Counted from the first letter of the stretch, positions 42,985-51,826 are shown. The stretch: 64,000 nt of DNA from Bacillota bacterium (GCA_023392615.1 JAEVYT010000039.1:124001-188000); one strand, 5' to 3'. The notes: generated by a model from the letters alone, not told the origin. A program made the numbers and translations.

Positions 42985-43485
42985 CTATTCACAATTTCTT
43001 TGGATTACGTATTTGTGTAATAACTCTTTCGGAATATGGCAGTAGTCATTCGGGCACCGATCCAGTCGATCTTGATGCTCTTCCGCACTTTTAACATAAT
43101 TCATAAGTGGAAGGATTTCCACTACGATTTTATCCTTATCCTCTCTTTTTGCTATATAATTCTTGGCATCCTCCAAATGACTAGGCACTTTACTATATAC
43201 GCCTGTACGGTATTTTTCCCCTACATCATTGCCCTGTTTATTCACACTGTAAGGATCTATTATTTCAAAAAAATAATCCATCAATTGAGAAACGGTTACT
43301 GTATCAGGGTCAAATTCCGTTTTCACGCATTCGGCATATCCATCATATTCGCCGTCAAGCGTATCAGAATAACCATTTGCTCGTCCTGCTTGCGTATTAA
43401 TTACACCTTTTAGTGTTTTAATAAAAGCTTGTACTCCCCATAAACAGCCTCCAGCAAAATAAATCGTCTCAACCACCGTATTCAC
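42985..43485 (-). CDS. msrA: peptide-methionine (S)-S-oxide reductase MsrA
   Basis: A 166-residue MsrA. The catalytic Cys14 is in FAGGCLWGVQAF (GCLWG variant of the usual GCFWC), followed by GYSDTLDGEYDGYAECVK, the EYDGYAE segment binding the substrate methyl, and NYVKSAEEHQDRLDRCP. It repairs methionine S-sulfoxide, with resolving Cys probably C-terminal (CPNDYCHIP and the final Cys). The fifth residue of the motif, often Cys, is Gly here, as in some clostridial forms. It appears complete and monocistronic. Confidence 0.92.
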   Translation of the reverse strand: MNTVVETIYFAGGCLWGVQAFIKTLKGVINTQAGRANGYSDTLDGEYDGYAECVKTEFDPDTVTVSQLMDYFFEIIDPYSVNKQGNDVGEKYRTGVYSKVPSHLEDAKNYIAKREDKDKIVVEILPLMNYVKSAEEHQDRLDRCPNDYCHIPKELLHKYVIQRNCE

Positions 43486-43546
43486 CTATTTTCTTTCACA
43501 AATATAATAATTATCTCTTTGCTTATCTACTTATGTTATTATTGGT

Positions 43547-43625
43547 ATAAACATAATGGAAATGCAACTTCTCGGATGTAACTGCTATGTATATGTACTA
43601 TATATATCTTACTTTATATATCTTA
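43547..43625 (-). repeat. array repeat, partial (right end only)
   Basis: The minus strand contains CCATTATGTTTATAC (43547-43560 region) preceded by GAGAAGTTGCATTT, the conserved right end of the array repeat. The TAAGCATAAT end is not recognisable: the gene's own TAA (43623-43625) is followed by GATATATAAAG instead. It lies downstream of the GNAT gene at 43623. Confidence 0.45.
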
Positions 43626-44075
43626 CTTTACATCTATTCTATATACTCTGGAATGCTCTCCATGCATATTTTTCATCATTTGATAGTAAGTATATCCGTA
43701 CTTTTCATATAGCCCCGTCTTACCAGTCGATATAAAAAGCTGTGTAGCTCCATCCCTTTTGGCAGTAGAATAAGCAAAATCTAAAAGTATTCCCGCATAT
43801 CTATGTCCCCTATATTGAGGAAACGTATATACAAATCCTATCCAAGGACTAAGTTCAGTGTCTCTGACTTCATCTACCTCCGCTAAAATACAATATGACA
43901 CTAAATGCCGATTATCAGTCAGTAGAAAAACTTTTGTTGTCTCCCCACATAACATTTTCAACTCATTTTTACTCAATAATTCATACAAATATTGTCCTGC
44001 TTCCCAATCGCTCTTTTTAAGCTGATCCAACCAATATTCTTTATCTTCTATGCTATAAAATTCTTTAACTATCAT
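43623..44075 (-). CDS. GNAT family N-acetyltransferase
   Basis: A 150-residue GNAT: YIV-type N terminus, WIGFVYTFPQYRGHRYAGILL (acetyl-CoA loop Q-Y-R-G-H-R-Y-A-G) and ATQLFISTGKTGLYEKYGYTYYQM at the C terminus (given in two parts: ATQLFISTGKTGLYEK, YGYTYYQM). Acceptor unknown. It is the first intact gene of the repeat-separated array on the left side. Confidence 0.88.
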   Translation of the reverse strand: MIVKEFYSIEDKEYWLDQLKKSDWEAGQYLYELLSKNELKMLCGETTKVFLLTDNRHLVSYCILAEVDEVRDTELSPWIGFVYTFPQYRGHRYAGILLDFAYSTAKRDGATQLFISTGKTGLYEKYGYTYYQMMKNMHGEHSRVYRIDVK

Positions 44076-44120
44076 TATTACTCCTCACTATAGAATTCGA
44101 ATTAGTCTATGCACAAGGCT

Positions 44121-44228
44121 TTAATTGATAAGTATGATGGGCAGTTTCAGGAACCAAAAGCCTAGCACTTCATTAAGTTCAAGTGAAATTTTTTCGTTCT
44201 CATAGCCTTTTAAGCAAAAAATCTCCAT
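44121..44228 (-). pseudogene. truncated small gene fused to the array repeat
   Basis: An ATG at 44228 with AAAGGGAG upstream opens MEIFCLKGYENEKISLELNE, a plausible start of a soluble hypothetical protein, then runs through the degenerate array-repeat end (CTGCCCATCATACTTATCA) to a stop at 44121 after only 35 codons. The repeat appears to have replaced the rest of the gene. Family unknown. Confidence 0.5.
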
Positions 44229-44289
44229 ATACTCCCTTTCTTATCTCTTATCAGTTTGTTTCATTCTTATATTTTAAATTGATCTTATG

Positions 44290-44721
44290 CTATGGTAAGT
44301 TACTCAGGGATTTAAGTTGTTCAAATAATTTCAAGTTATCAATTTCATAATAGCTATCCTTGTATTCAACATCAAAGGTTTTACACCCCCAATTTTCCAG
44401 AGTAGCTTTTGAGCCGTCTGAAAACATTATGTTGATAATATTTTCTGCTGTAGGTGGACTTACATACTTAGGAAGCAATCTCTTAAAATCTGATTTAACA
44501 AAATAAGTAACATCAATATTGCTTGGCTTATCATCTATTAACACCTCAGCTACTTGTTTATTCTTGATCTTGTTGCAAATATCGTTCCAATCTGCTTTTG
44601 CAAAGTATGACCTTATGAATGACATTGATAAACTAACAAATATATAAAGAATTATCATAAATAATCCAAGTATACCCAATGCTATCACGAACTTTTCGGA
44701 CTTAGTGTAAGCTTTAAGCAT
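44290..44721 (-). CDS. hypothetical membrane-anchored protein
   Basis: A 143-residue protein with one N-terminal membrane helix at about residues 10-38 (KFVIALGILGLFMIILYIFV) and a hydrophilic C-terminal domain with VAEVLIDDKPSNIDVTYFV and LENWGCKTFDVEYKDSYYEI. The frame opens 17 codons earlier, but GGGAGG before ATG 44721 decides the start. The family is not recognised. Confidence 0.65.
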   Translation of the reverse strand: MLKAYTKSEKFVIALGILGLFMIILYIFVSLSMSFIRSYFAKADWNDICNKIKNKQVAEVLIDDKPSNIDVTYFVKSDFKRLLPKYVSPPTAENIINIMFSDGSKATLENWGCKTFDVEYKDSYYEIDNLKLFEQLKSLSNLP

Positions 44722-44775
44722 TTTTAACCTCCCTAATGTAAAAGTCTTCCGTTTGCATAATGACTTAAGCAAAGG

Positions 44776-45144
44776 TTATTGTTCTACTGTACTTAAGCAG
44801 AATGGATGCCCTTCAGGATCAAACATGACTGTTGAACTCTCAAAAAATTGTGTTTCTGATTTTTTCGCACCATATTTCAATGCATGGCAAACTGCTTCAT
44901 CTAAGTTTTTTACTTTAAAATCAATATGTGCCATTTGCTGTTGTTCTCCAACTCTCCACGGCCACACTGGCGGAATATACTCATTTACTTCTTGAAAAGC
45001 CAATATCCACCCTTGTGGGGAACGTAATCCTGCCCATCCTCCACCTGATAGTATTTTCTCCCACCCAAGAAAACTGACATAAAAATCCGCTAACTCATCT
45101 GCATTTTTGCAGTCATACGCAAATCCCGCTATTGATTCAATCAT
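44776..45144 (-). CDS. VOC family (glyoxalase-like) protein
   Basis: A 122-residue protein of the VOC/glyoxalase-like group 'DUF' type: AGFAYDCKNADELADFYVSF, WAGLRSPQGWILAFQEV, MAHIDFKVKNLDEAVCHAL and FDPEGHPFCLST. It would bind a small ligand in a paired-module cleft. Function unknown. It is separated by 54 bases from the membrane protein gene downstream. Confidence 0.88.
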   Translation of the reverse strand: MIESIAGFAYDCKNADELADFYVSFLGWEKILSGGGWAGLRSPQGWILAFQEVNEYIPPVWPWRVGEQQQMAHIDFKVKNLDEAVCHALKYGAKKSETQFFESSTVMFDPEGHPFCLSTVEQ

Positions 45145-45470
45145 AGTATCATAACCTTTCTATTTAATATCTACTCTATACTTCAATTTCCAGTATATCT
45201 TTTCTTTCTTAGTTTATTTTAGATCGGTTTGTTCCGTATTGTTAAAAGCATAAATCTATATTGTGGGTTAATTATCCATATCTATCAACTAATTCTGGAT
45301 TTACTATAAATGTAAAATGATTCTTGGCTCGGTTTATACTCTTTTTTAAGCACTTCAAGGAAATACATCTATGATTATTGGCATTTTGTTGTTCCTCCGC
45401 TAAAATAAGTTACTATTGGTATATATTCATCAAAGTCCTATTTGTCTGTTATTAGTTTTATATAACTCAA
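45145..45470. other. intergenic region with a possible decayed small gene
   Basis: No intact gene is present. A strong GCGGAGGAAC site precedes an ATG at 45384 (minus) that opens only nine codons (MPIIIDVFP); the next frame continues LEVLKKEYKPSQESFYIYSK and then stops, so this may be a small gene broken by a single frameshift. The rest is AT-rich and shows nothing I can identify. Confidence 0.4.
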
Positions 45471-45543
45471 CTTAATATAATGGGTAGTTCACGATTGCGA
45501 AAGATTGTTTATTAAGTTTCTTGCAGATTATGCTTATTATCTA
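45471..45543 (-). repeat. array repeat, copy with complete ends
   Basis: The minus strand reads, from the gene's TAG stop codon, ATAATAAGCATAATCTGC, then a 35-base variable part and GTGAACTACCCATTATATTA. The outer ends ATAAGCATAAT and ATTATATTAA are near-complementary. It immediately follows the PHP gene at 45541. Length about 67 bases without the stop codon. Confidence 0.7.
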
Positions 45544-46311
45544 TGTAAAATCATCTTGCATAGCTTTAATATTTGCTCCTACATCTTCAGGTCTATGAGC
45601 ATCTGAAGCATAACGTATGTCAACACCTTTACTCTTACAAATATTTAATAGCGTTTTATTCATGCCCATTTCGTGATAATTATAATTTAGTGCTAGACCA
45701 CCATTTTGTTCTATATACATATTGTGTAAGTTTAATTGATTAGCTAATTCAGAATATACATTTGATAAATTTTGTGGTGGTAAAAAATCAAAGCATTTTA
45801 TGGAATCTGGGTGAGCAAGTCCAGTAAACAAGTCACTCTTAACAAGATTTATCATACATTCGTAATATTGATTATACAGCGATTCAACATCAACGCCATT
45901 CCAAAATTCTATCTTATGGTCAAATCCAAAACCATTCACCCAATGAATAGAACCAGTCGCAAAGTCAAAGTTATATGATTTAAGTATTTCAGATATTAGT
46001 TGCTCATACTCAGGGAAATAGCAGATTTCAAGACCCCATTTAATTTTAATAGGAAACTGATGCAATCTCATTTCATCAATTAGATTCGTAAATTGTTGAA
46101 TGGTAAGTCCTGTTCTTCTATTATACCAAGCTTGCTGATATTCACTAAATTTACAAACGGATGAATACATAGGTGCAAATTCCTTAAAGCGATGGGAGTG
46201 CTCTAAAAGATAAATTTCCTCAAGACCCATATTCATTGCCTGTTCAACAAATCTATCGATCCATTCTTTGGTATAGTTACCTCTTTCAATGTGAATATGT
46301 ACATCTCTCAT
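45541..46311 (-). CDS. PHP-family phosphatase (histidinol-phosphatase-like)
   Basis: A 256-residue PHP-domain protein: MRDVHIHIERGNYTKEW (H-x-H), EIYLLEHSHRFKEF, IKWGLEICYFPEYEQLI, FATGSIHWVNGFGFD, GLAHPDSIKCFDF and the C-terminal RYASDAHRPEDVGA (D-x-H). These follow HisK-type histidinol phosphatase, though there are no his genes nearby, so a different phosphoester is likely. The frame opens seven codons earlier; GATGAGGTG before ATG 46311 is the start. Confidence 0.85.
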   Translation of the reverse strand: MRDVHIHIERGNYTKEWIDRFVEQAMNMGLEEIYLLEHSHRFKEFAPMYSSVCKFSEYQQAWYNRRTGLTIQQFTNLIDEMRLHQFPIKIKWGLEICYFPEYEQLISEILKSYNFDFATGSIHWVNGFGFDHKIEFWNGVDVESLYNQYYECMINLVKSDLFTGLAHPDSIKCFDFLPPQNLSNVYSELANQLNLHNMYIEQNGGLALNYNYHEMGMNKTLLNICKSKGVDIRYASDAHRPEDVGANIKAMQDDFT

Positions 46312-46400
46312 ATAACACCTCATCCTACACATTATATAAAATCCTAGTACTCAATTGTAAATTTTTGCGTATCAAATATCTACTAATTTATGTATCTCCC

Positions 46401-46478
46401 TAAAAAAATTAACAGGAAGTTCATTACAGCTGCACTATAAATCGGAATTTATCGGCTTTATATTTTGCTTATTATCTA
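46401..46478 (-). repeat. array repeat
   Basis: On the minus strand, right after the TAG stop (46476-46478), ATAATAAGCAAAATATAAAG is followed by a variable part and GAACTTCCTGTTAATTTTTT at the far end. It shares the TAGATAATAAGC junction with the copy at 45471-45543, so the similarity crosses the stop codon. Confidence 0.65.
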
Positions 46479-46889
46479 CTTTTTATTTGGTTTTCTTTTA
46501 ATAATTAATAATTTTTGAATATCTTCTAGTAGTGAATTGACTGGTTCAAAAGTCATCCATTTGCCGTCATGGTATGTTGTTGAATTTTTGTAGATGCTTT
46601 GGATTTCATCAGTATAAGAATTTTGCTCGCTTTCAAATTTTGCTCTTTCATCTTTTCCAAAAATAATCTGTATGCTAAAACAATTTTCTTTAGCATACAA
46701 CGTACATAAGGTTTTGCCACCACGCCGATATTTATGTTCGTATCTCCAATTGTTCCAATTGGTGTTTTTACGTAAGATATCCATTTCATATAAATTCTCA
46801 ACAAGATTACAGACAGCTGCCCATACATGATATTTCTCAGTACCGAGCATTTCGTTAAGTTCTTGATTTGTAGGAAAAACTTCTTGCAT
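46476..46889 (-). CDS. DUF3788 family protein
   Basis: A 137-residue protein with the DUF3788 pattern: WRYEHKYRRGGKTLCTLYAKE near residue 48, FSIQIIFGKDERAKFE and a short C-terminal helical part. The family is uncharacterised. AGGAG lies just before the ATG. A shifted open frame at 46553-46828 is a shadow. Confidence 0.8.
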   Translation of the reverse strand: MQEVFPTNQELNEMLGTEKYHVWAAVCNLVENLYEMDILRKNTNWNNWRYEHKYRRGGKTLCTLYAKENCFSIQIIFGKDERAKFESEQNSYTDEIQSIYKNSTTYHDGKWMTFEPVNSLLEDIQKLLIIKRKPNKK

Positions 46890-47035
46890 AATAACTCTCC
46901 TCCACTAATATAATTTGCTGAATATATCCGTGTAATTACTTATTTTGGAACATATGACACATTCCAATTTTTCGGAACCTAGAAGTGTCAATAAACCCGG
47001 AATATGTCAATGAAAGTGCAAATGATTGCGCATTA

Positions 47036-47266
47036 TTATTTTTTTAGAACATCTCCATCGATTATAAATTTATTACATTTTCGACATAAATGTGTCTCAG
47101 CAGTAACATATCCCCAGATGTTTTTAGCTAATAATACTTCATCAGCTTTAGGTTTTAATAGCAATTTATGTAGTCTTTTTGTCCACAATAAAGATGTACC
47201 TGCACCTGCCATACCACCTTGTGTAAATCCTTGTTCCATTTCTTCATTACAATAAGGACATTTCAT
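47036..47266 (-). CDS. small zinc-ribbon protein (PF20097-like)
   Basis: A 76-residue protein. The N-terminal CPYC and C-terminal CRKC pairs form a probable zinc ribbon around a middle part with EEMEQGFTQGG and KADEVLL. The pattern matches a small uncharacterised family (PF20097/DUF6487-like). There is no clear Shine-Dalgarno, but the Cys spacing supports it as a gene. Confidence 0.75.
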   Translation of the reverse strand: MKCPYCNEEMEQGFTQGGMAGAGTSLLWTKRLHKLLLKPKADEVLLAKNIWGYVTAETHLCRKCNKFIIDGDVLKK

Positions 47267-47393
47267 TCTTTTTACACTTAGGAAAGTTCAGGATATGGGA
47301 ATAAACATAGGCCTTATTAGTAATGCAGATATAATTGATTCAAAACATTGGGCTAAATCTCCGTTATCACAATTTTTTGATCTTACTATTTTT
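47267..47393. other. intergenic remnant region
   Basis: Downstream of the HAD fragment at 47394-47546, an unrelated frame encodes GDLAQCFESIISALLIRP before a stop; no intact gene is visible. No array repeat is recognisable here. Confidence 0.35.
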
Positions 47394-47546
47394 TCATCCA
47401 ATTGCTCTTTCATAATATAAGACATCATTTTCAGAATATTTTTCCCATTCCGAGGCTGATATACCTATGACATCATATTCATTAATCTCTGAGTATTTGG
47501 GATAAATCAACGTAAAAAACAAATCAAAAAATACTGCTTTTGTCAT
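47394..47546 (-). pseudogene. N-terminal HAD hydrolase fragment
   Basis: ATG 47546 (AAGGGGTG upstream) opens MTKAVFFDLFFTLIYPKYSE with a HAD motif I (F-D-L-F-F-T), continues DVIGISASEWEKYSEND and stops after 50 residues. The downstream two-thirds of a HAD enzyme is absent. A truncated gene. Confidence 0.65.
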
Positions 47547-47589
47547 CTTCACACCCCTTGGAAATACTTACAAATTGGGATTTGTAAAA

Positions 47590-48138
47590 CTAATTATTCA
47601 TAATTTTATTACAAAACTCAGCAATTTCACTTCTTCTGTATTCAACATTATCTTTATATTCGATAGAACAGAGCCCCAAACTATCCATGGATGCTATTTC
47701 TAAGTGCCCATAAAAGTGTTCAATACTTTCAATTATTCTATTACATTCCTTCATACTTGGACCTGTTCGTAACGCAATACAATACCCCTTTTTCCCACGA
47801 CTAATAGTTGCATGCGGTTCATGTGTATTACACCAAGGGGTACACCTGTCTATAAATGCTTTAAATTGTCCCGGAATATCACCCCAATAAGAAGGTGCTA
47901 CTGAAATAATAATATCAGCCCAAGAATATTTTTCGATAACTTTCAGAACATCATCGTTATGTATGCATTTTGCTGTTGTATGACATGTCCTGCATCCTTT
48001 GCAAAATTTAAATTCATAGTCATCAATACAAATGTTTTCAATATTATATTTTGTTTCCAATAATGAGTTGACTACATTTATTATTTCTGCTGTAGCACCA
48101 TTTTTTACAGGGCTACAGTTTATCAATAAAACATTCAT
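47590..48138 (-). CDS. flavodoxin-like NAD(P)H-dependent reductase with Cys motif
   Basis: A 182-residue flavodoxin-fold protein. INCSPVKNGATAEI is the FMN phosphate loop, KFCKGCRTCHTTAKC a Cys-rich patch typical of iron-sulfur or disulfide-active members of this family, and SVAPSYWGDIPGQFKAFIDR the second flavin region. It is a paralogue of the genes at 50502 and 51170. ATG 48138 follows GGAGG. Confidence 0.85.
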   Translation of the reverse strand: MNVLLINCSPVKNGATAEIINVVNSLLETKYNIENICIDDYEFKFCKGCRTCHTTAKCIHNDDVLKVIEKYSWADIIISVAPSYWGDIPGQFKAFIDRCTPWCNTHEPHATISRGKKGYCIALRTGPSMKECNRIIESIEHFYGHLEIASMDSLGLCSIEYKDNVEYRRSEIAEFCNKIMNN

Positions 48139-48185
48139 AATATACCTCCACAAATTCAAATTCGTCTTGATTAACGCTTTACTTT

Positions 48186-48266
48186 ATAAACATAATGGGA
48201 AGTTGGTTCACTTCTCAATTTATAAAGAATGTAAATCCTCATTCAGTTTGGGCAAATTAATAATTA
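48186..48266 (-). repeat. array repeat
   Basis: On the minus strand, downstream of the decayed gene's TAA, a variable part leads to GAACCAACTTCCCATTATGTT and TTATAAAGTAAAG. The same TTTATAAAGTAAAG tail continues after the copy at 53414, so similarity extends past the repeat. The TAAGCATAAT end is degenerate here (TAATTATTAATT). Confidence 0.6.
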
Positions 48267-48799
48267 TTTTCCTATTTCATAATTTACTATTTCCTTACCT
48301 GTAAAACATTTCTTAAGTTTTATAATCACCCTATCTGTTTTAAATTTAATAAATTTATCCAACATTATTGCAATTGCAGTATTCAAATCATTACCAGTAA
48401 GTGCACCTGTCAAAGCTATATGAGGAGTCCAACGGTCAGGTATATAGGAATCCCAAGACAAATTTGCAACTTCCGATAATGTCTGACACAACTCCTTATG
48501 TAGCTCTAATAATTCTATTGTTACTTTTGGCTCATAGAATACAATACCACCAGTAAATATTCCAATCGAATTAAATATAAATGAAAGTTCATTTACTTTT
48601 TCAAAAAATTAATTACAGTTTTTCCTAATTCTTCTTCGTTGTCACATCGCACAAAAGTCATTGTTAAATGCGGAGGTCTTATACCTGCTAGTATATTATA
48701 TTAATCCAATAATTCACATTTACTATTTAAAAATGCATTGATATTTTCATCAAATTCTATCCATAATACATATTCATTTTCATAAAATATCTTTTCCAT
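48264..48799 (-). pseudogene. 2'-5' RNA ligase-like (2H phosphoesterase) gene, decayed copy 2
   Basis: ATG 48799 begins MEKIFYENEYVLWIEFDEN, the same start as the remnant at 27337-27548. An in-frame TAA interrupts after 32 codons, the frame then continues AGIRPPHLTMTFVRCDN and shifts in a run of T near 48605, ending FTGGIVFYEP, WTPHIALTGALTG and KKCFTGKEIVNYEIG at 48264. The two H-x-T motifs of the 2H family (PPHLTMTF, TPHIALTG) are present, but at least one stop and one frameshift prevent a full product. Confidence 0.75.
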
Positions 48800-48900
48800 C
48801 TATTTATTCTTTTTATCCTTTCTTATATGACGTTTTACAAATAATATATCTTGAAATAATTCATGATCACTGTATTTCACTCAAATAGTTCAATCTCCGC

Positions 48901-48994
48901 TCAAATATAATGAGAAGTTTATCCGCTTATCCCGTTTTCCTGAGATACTCTTTACCTAATTGACAAGTTGGAATATGTTTGAATATCTTGCTCA
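48901..48994 (-). repeat. array repeat (diverged left end)
   Basis: On the minus strand the stop codon TGA opens TGAGCAAGATATTC, which aligns with TAAGCATAAT, and the far end reads AAACTTCTCATTATATTTGA. It lies directly after the HEAT-repeat gene at 48992. Length about 94 bases. Confidence 0.5.
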
Positions 48995-49630
48995 TTTTAC
49001 ACGCTCTTGAATACGATGAATGGCAAACTCTGCGCTGTCACGTATATCATGAATTTTGCTTTTGATATGCTGCTCCAAAATTGGAATATCTTCTACTGAA
49101 CCAATTTTCCCAAGCGATGCATTCGCATATGTAATTTCGTAATTATAGGCTTTTTCATCCATTTGATTGATATAATAATACAGTGCTTGCTTACTCTCTG
49201 ATGTAGTAGAAGAACCAAGTGCGCTAATCGCACTATGTCGAATTAGCCATTTCTCACTCATAGTGAGGGCTACTATTATTTCAATGGAAATGTTTATTGG
49301 GATTGTTATATCAGACACTCTGTCTAACATAGATGAAAGAACGTACTTATCTGTTTCCACTTCCATCTGCTGCAAATAAAAACTAATGTATTCATTTTCT
49401 GGGCAGTTTTTAAGGAGTTTCCCCATTATGAAATATGCTGCATCACGATATTTTTTGTCCTTCGGTTTTAAGTTGAGTAAAATTAGTTTTCTCAAGGCCG
49501 GATAAAGAGATGCATCGGCAATCATCTCAGCTTCACGATGGGCTTTCCAACTGATTGATGTATCTGATGAACTAACTTCTTCTTTTATATTCATTCTTTG
49601 TATCAGTTTAACGATGTATTCCTCTGACAT
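48992..49630 (-). CDS. HEAT-repeat-like protein
   Basis: A 212-residue all-helical protein with HEAT/PBS-lyase-like repeats, for example PALRKLILLNLKPKDKKYRD, MSEKWLIRHSAISALGSSTT and IRDSAEFAIHRIQE. Such scaffolds bind proteins. No catalytic motif is seen. GGAGGGTGAG before ATG 49630 sets the start; the open frame runs 14 codons further. Confidence 0.75.
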   Translation of the reverse strand: MSEEYIVKLIQRMNIKEEVSSSDTSISWKAHREAEMIADASLYPALRKLILLNLKPKDKKYRDAAYFIMGKLLKNCPENEYISFYLQQMEVETDKYVLSSMLDRVSDITIPINISIEIIVALTMSEKWLIRHSAISALGSSTTSESKQALYYYINQMDEKAYNYEITYANASLGKIGSVEDIPILEQHIKSKIHDIRDSAEFAIHRIQERVK

Positions 49631-49743
49631 ATTACTCACCCTCCAAAGTAAGATATAATAAATTACATGCAATTAATATTCATATCTGTCTATATATGAT
49701 TTTTATAATTAACATTTCGTATTATCTTTAAAATGATTGCTTC

Positions 49744-49783
49744 ATAAACATTAGGGTAAGTTGGTTTACTAATAATTCTATTA
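49744..49783 (-). repeat. array repeat (short)
   Basis: A 40-base copy following the TAA (49781-49783) of the DUF3916-like gene. The minus strand reads TAATAGAATTATTAGTAAAC and AACTTACCCTAATGTTTAT. Right end conserved, left end degenerate. Confidence 0.5.
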
Positions 49784-50311
49784 AAGTTCTCCTATAAACC
49801 AAATCTCACTTTTTGATTTAAAATTATCATCGAATATCTCTTCTAAATAACCTCTTTCAATAAAATTATCAGGTATATTTAAATCATAGACCTTTAATAA
49901 ACTTCGATTAGTATCTATCAAAGACCATCTCTGGTAATCGTCATCTCTGTTAAAAAAATTCTTAAAATATTCGTCATCAAAAAATATTATTATTTGAGAA
50001 TCCCATAATTGAGGTAATTTAATACACGCAACAACCCTTATTTTTGTTGGTACTTTAGGCTTCATATTAGAAAGAAAAATTGCTCTATTAATTAATGTCT
50101 TGATACATAGAGTCCTTATATATGAAGGTGTAATTTTAGAATCAATAAACACCTGTGATACAGGAAGATGCATATGCCAATAACCATAATTCAGTTCTAG
50201 TTCTGGAAAATTCGCAGTAAGTTTTTCTATCTCGCTTACCATGATACGTGATTTTCGTTTGCCTCCACGAACCTTTTTCTTATTGGAATATTTCAAGTTC
50301 ATTATTCTCAT
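49781..50311 (-). CDS. DUF3916-like protein
   Basis: A 176-residue protein. KKVRGGKRKSRIMVSEIEKL near the N terminus and ELNYGYWHMHLPVSQVFID match the DUF3916 pattern as I remember it; the C terminus is beta-rich (IIIFFDDEYFKNFF, SEIWFIGEL). Family function is unknown. The match is from memory. Confidence 0.6.
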   Translation of the reverse strand: MRIMNLKYSNKKKVRGGKRKSRIMVSEIEKLTANFPELELNYGYWHMHLPVSQVFIDSKITPSYIRTLCIKTLINRAIFLSNMKPKVPTKIRVVACIKLPQLWDSQIIIFFDDEYFKNFFNRDDDYQRWSLIDTNRSLLKVYDLNIPDNFIERGYLEEIFDDNFKSKSEIWFIGEL

Positions 50312-50428
50312 ATATTACCTCAGCTAATAAAAGATTTGATATTCTTCATCGTACATAATCATCTAACGTCATTTATTCCAGATACCCCATATCATTAAGA
50401 CGTCTGGTTCACTTCTGTATATCTATTT

Positions 50429-50504
50429 ATAAACATAATAGAAAGTTAGCATTGACTTTTCGTGCTTTGGATTTTGCTTATGATTTTCGTTCACGTTAAG
50501 CTTA
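50429..50504 (-). repeat. array repeat
   Basis: The minus strand opens with the gene's stop codon, TAAGCTTAACGTGAAC, then ATAAGCAAAATCC, and ends AACTTTCTATTATGTTTAT. The terminal ATAAGCAAAAT and ATTATGTTTAT are partly complementary. The stop codon TAA at 50502-50504 lies within a TAAGC match. Confidence 0.65.
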
Positions 50505-51065
50505 TAACAGAGACACTGCAAATGCCTTAGCTCCATTTATAGCATCTTCAGTCTGAAAAGATTCTAAATTATTAATATCACGAACGGAATACATTCCACA
50601 ATAATTCATTTTGGAGTGCTCACAAAAATGCCTTATTCCTGTTTCGAAGGGTTGCGTTGCATATTCTCTCTCATATCCATGAGTTGTGATAATAGCTATA
50701 CTTTTACCAGTCAAAAAGGATCTACTTGCACTTCCGTAAAACTTGTTTAGCCCATACTGTCTATCAAGGAATAACTTCATTTCAGTGGGGCAATACCATG
50801 TATAAATTGGAGTTGCAAGAACAATACAGTCTGCCCATATTACGCTTTTAACGACATTATACATATCGTCTTTTTGTACACACCCATAATCATCGCTTAC
50901 GTTTTGACATGCGTAACATGACTTACAGGGCAAAATATTTTTGTCAGCTAGAGTTATATACTGTACTTCTGCTTTATTCTCTATCAGCGATTGCACGAAC
51001 GGTTTGCATAGTTCAGATGTATTACCATTAAGCCTTGGGCTACCCATTAAAATACAAAATTTCAT
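50502..51065 (-). CDS. flavodoxin-like NAD(P)H-dependent reductase, paralogue 1
   Basis: A 187-residue flavodoxin-fold protein: LMGSPRLNGNTSELCKPFVQ (FMN loop), LPCKSCYACQN and ATPIYTWYCPTEMKLFLDRQYG. It is closely similar in sequence and length to the gene at 51170-51757. The CKSCYAC patch resembles iron-sulfur flavoproteins. GGAGTGG before ATG 51065 is the start; the frame opens 30 codons earlier. The two copies probably derive from one duplication. Confidence 0.85.
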   Translation of the reverse strand: MKFCILMGSPRLNGNTSELCKPFVQSLIENKAEVQYITLADKNILPCKSCYACQNVSDDYGCVQKDDMYNVVKSVIWADCIVLATPIYTWYCPTEMKLFLDRQYGLNKFYGSASRSFLTGKSIAIITTHGYEREYATQPFETGIRHFCEHSKMNYCGMYSVRDINNLESFQTEDAINGAKAFAVSLL

Positions 51066-51109
51066 TTTACCACTCCAGTTTTTATAATTTTCAACGGATA
51101 TATAAAATA

Positions 51110-51173
51110 ACAAACATAATGCGTAGTTCACCTCGCTGAAAATGGAATTTGGCAAGCTTCATATTATGCTTAT
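51110..51173 (-). repeat. array repeat with complete ends
   Basis: The minus strand begins inside the stop codon, GTATAAGCATAATATGAAG, and ends GGTGAACTACGCATTATGTT. The ends TAAGCATAAT and ATTATGTTTG are inverted repeats. The preceding gene's TAA (51170-51172) is the repeat's own TAA. Length 64 bases. Confidence 0.75.
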
Positions 51174-51757
51174 ACTGTACAACAACTGATAACTTTTTTA
51201 GCAAAATCAACGGCTACCTTTTTTGAATCATCAGTTTCAAATTTGCTTACACGGTCTCCTGCATCATCAGATACAGCTGCTTTCCCAATATATTCAATTT
51301 TGAAATGCTCACAAAATCGCTTAATTCCATCTTCAAAAGGGCTTATACCATATTCGAGATCGTACCCACAGGTAGCAACTATCCCGCACTTTTTTCCTTC
51401 CAACAGACTTGGTCCTCGTTGTTCCCCGTAATACTTATGTAGCCCATAAAATCGGTCAAGCATTGCTTTCATTGGTGCGGTACAATACCAAATAAATATT
51501 GGAGTAGCCAAAATAAAACAATCAGCCATTAAAATCTCATCTGATATTTCATACATATCATCATGGATTGAACAACCATATTCACCCAGTCTATTTTGAC
51601 ATTGGTAACACTCTATACATGGCGAAATCTTTTTGTCATACAGCGAAATTGTTTTAACTTCTATTCCCTTATCAACTAATTCTGATAAAAATGGTTTTAT
51701 AAGAGTTGCTGTATCTCCGTTTTTTCTCGGACTACCCTGAAAAATTATAACTTTCAT
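51170..51757 (-). CDS. flavodoxin-like NAD(P)H-dependent reductase, paralogue 2
   Basis: A 195-residue flavodoxin-fold protein: FQGSPRKNGDTATLIKPFLS, SPCIECYQCQNRLGEYGC, ATPIFIWYCTAPMKAMLDR and CGIVATCGYDLEYGIS. It resembles the gene at 50502. Its stop codon is part of the following array repeat. Redox partner unknown. Confidence 0.87.
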   Translation of the reverse strand: MKVIIFQGSPRKNGDTATLIKPFLSELVDKGIEVKTISLYDKKISPCIECYQCQNRLGEYGCSIHDDMYEISDEILMADCFILATPIFIWYCTAPMKAMLDRFYGLHKYYGEQRGPSLLEGKKCGIVATCGYDLEYGISPFEDGIKRFCEHFKIEYIGKAAVSDDAGDRVSKFETDDSKKVAVDFAKKVISCCTV

Positions 51758-51826
51758 ATTGTTTCCACCTTCTGCATTTTATAAAATACTTATTTTTTTC
51801 TTGACAAATAACATATTTAAACGATG

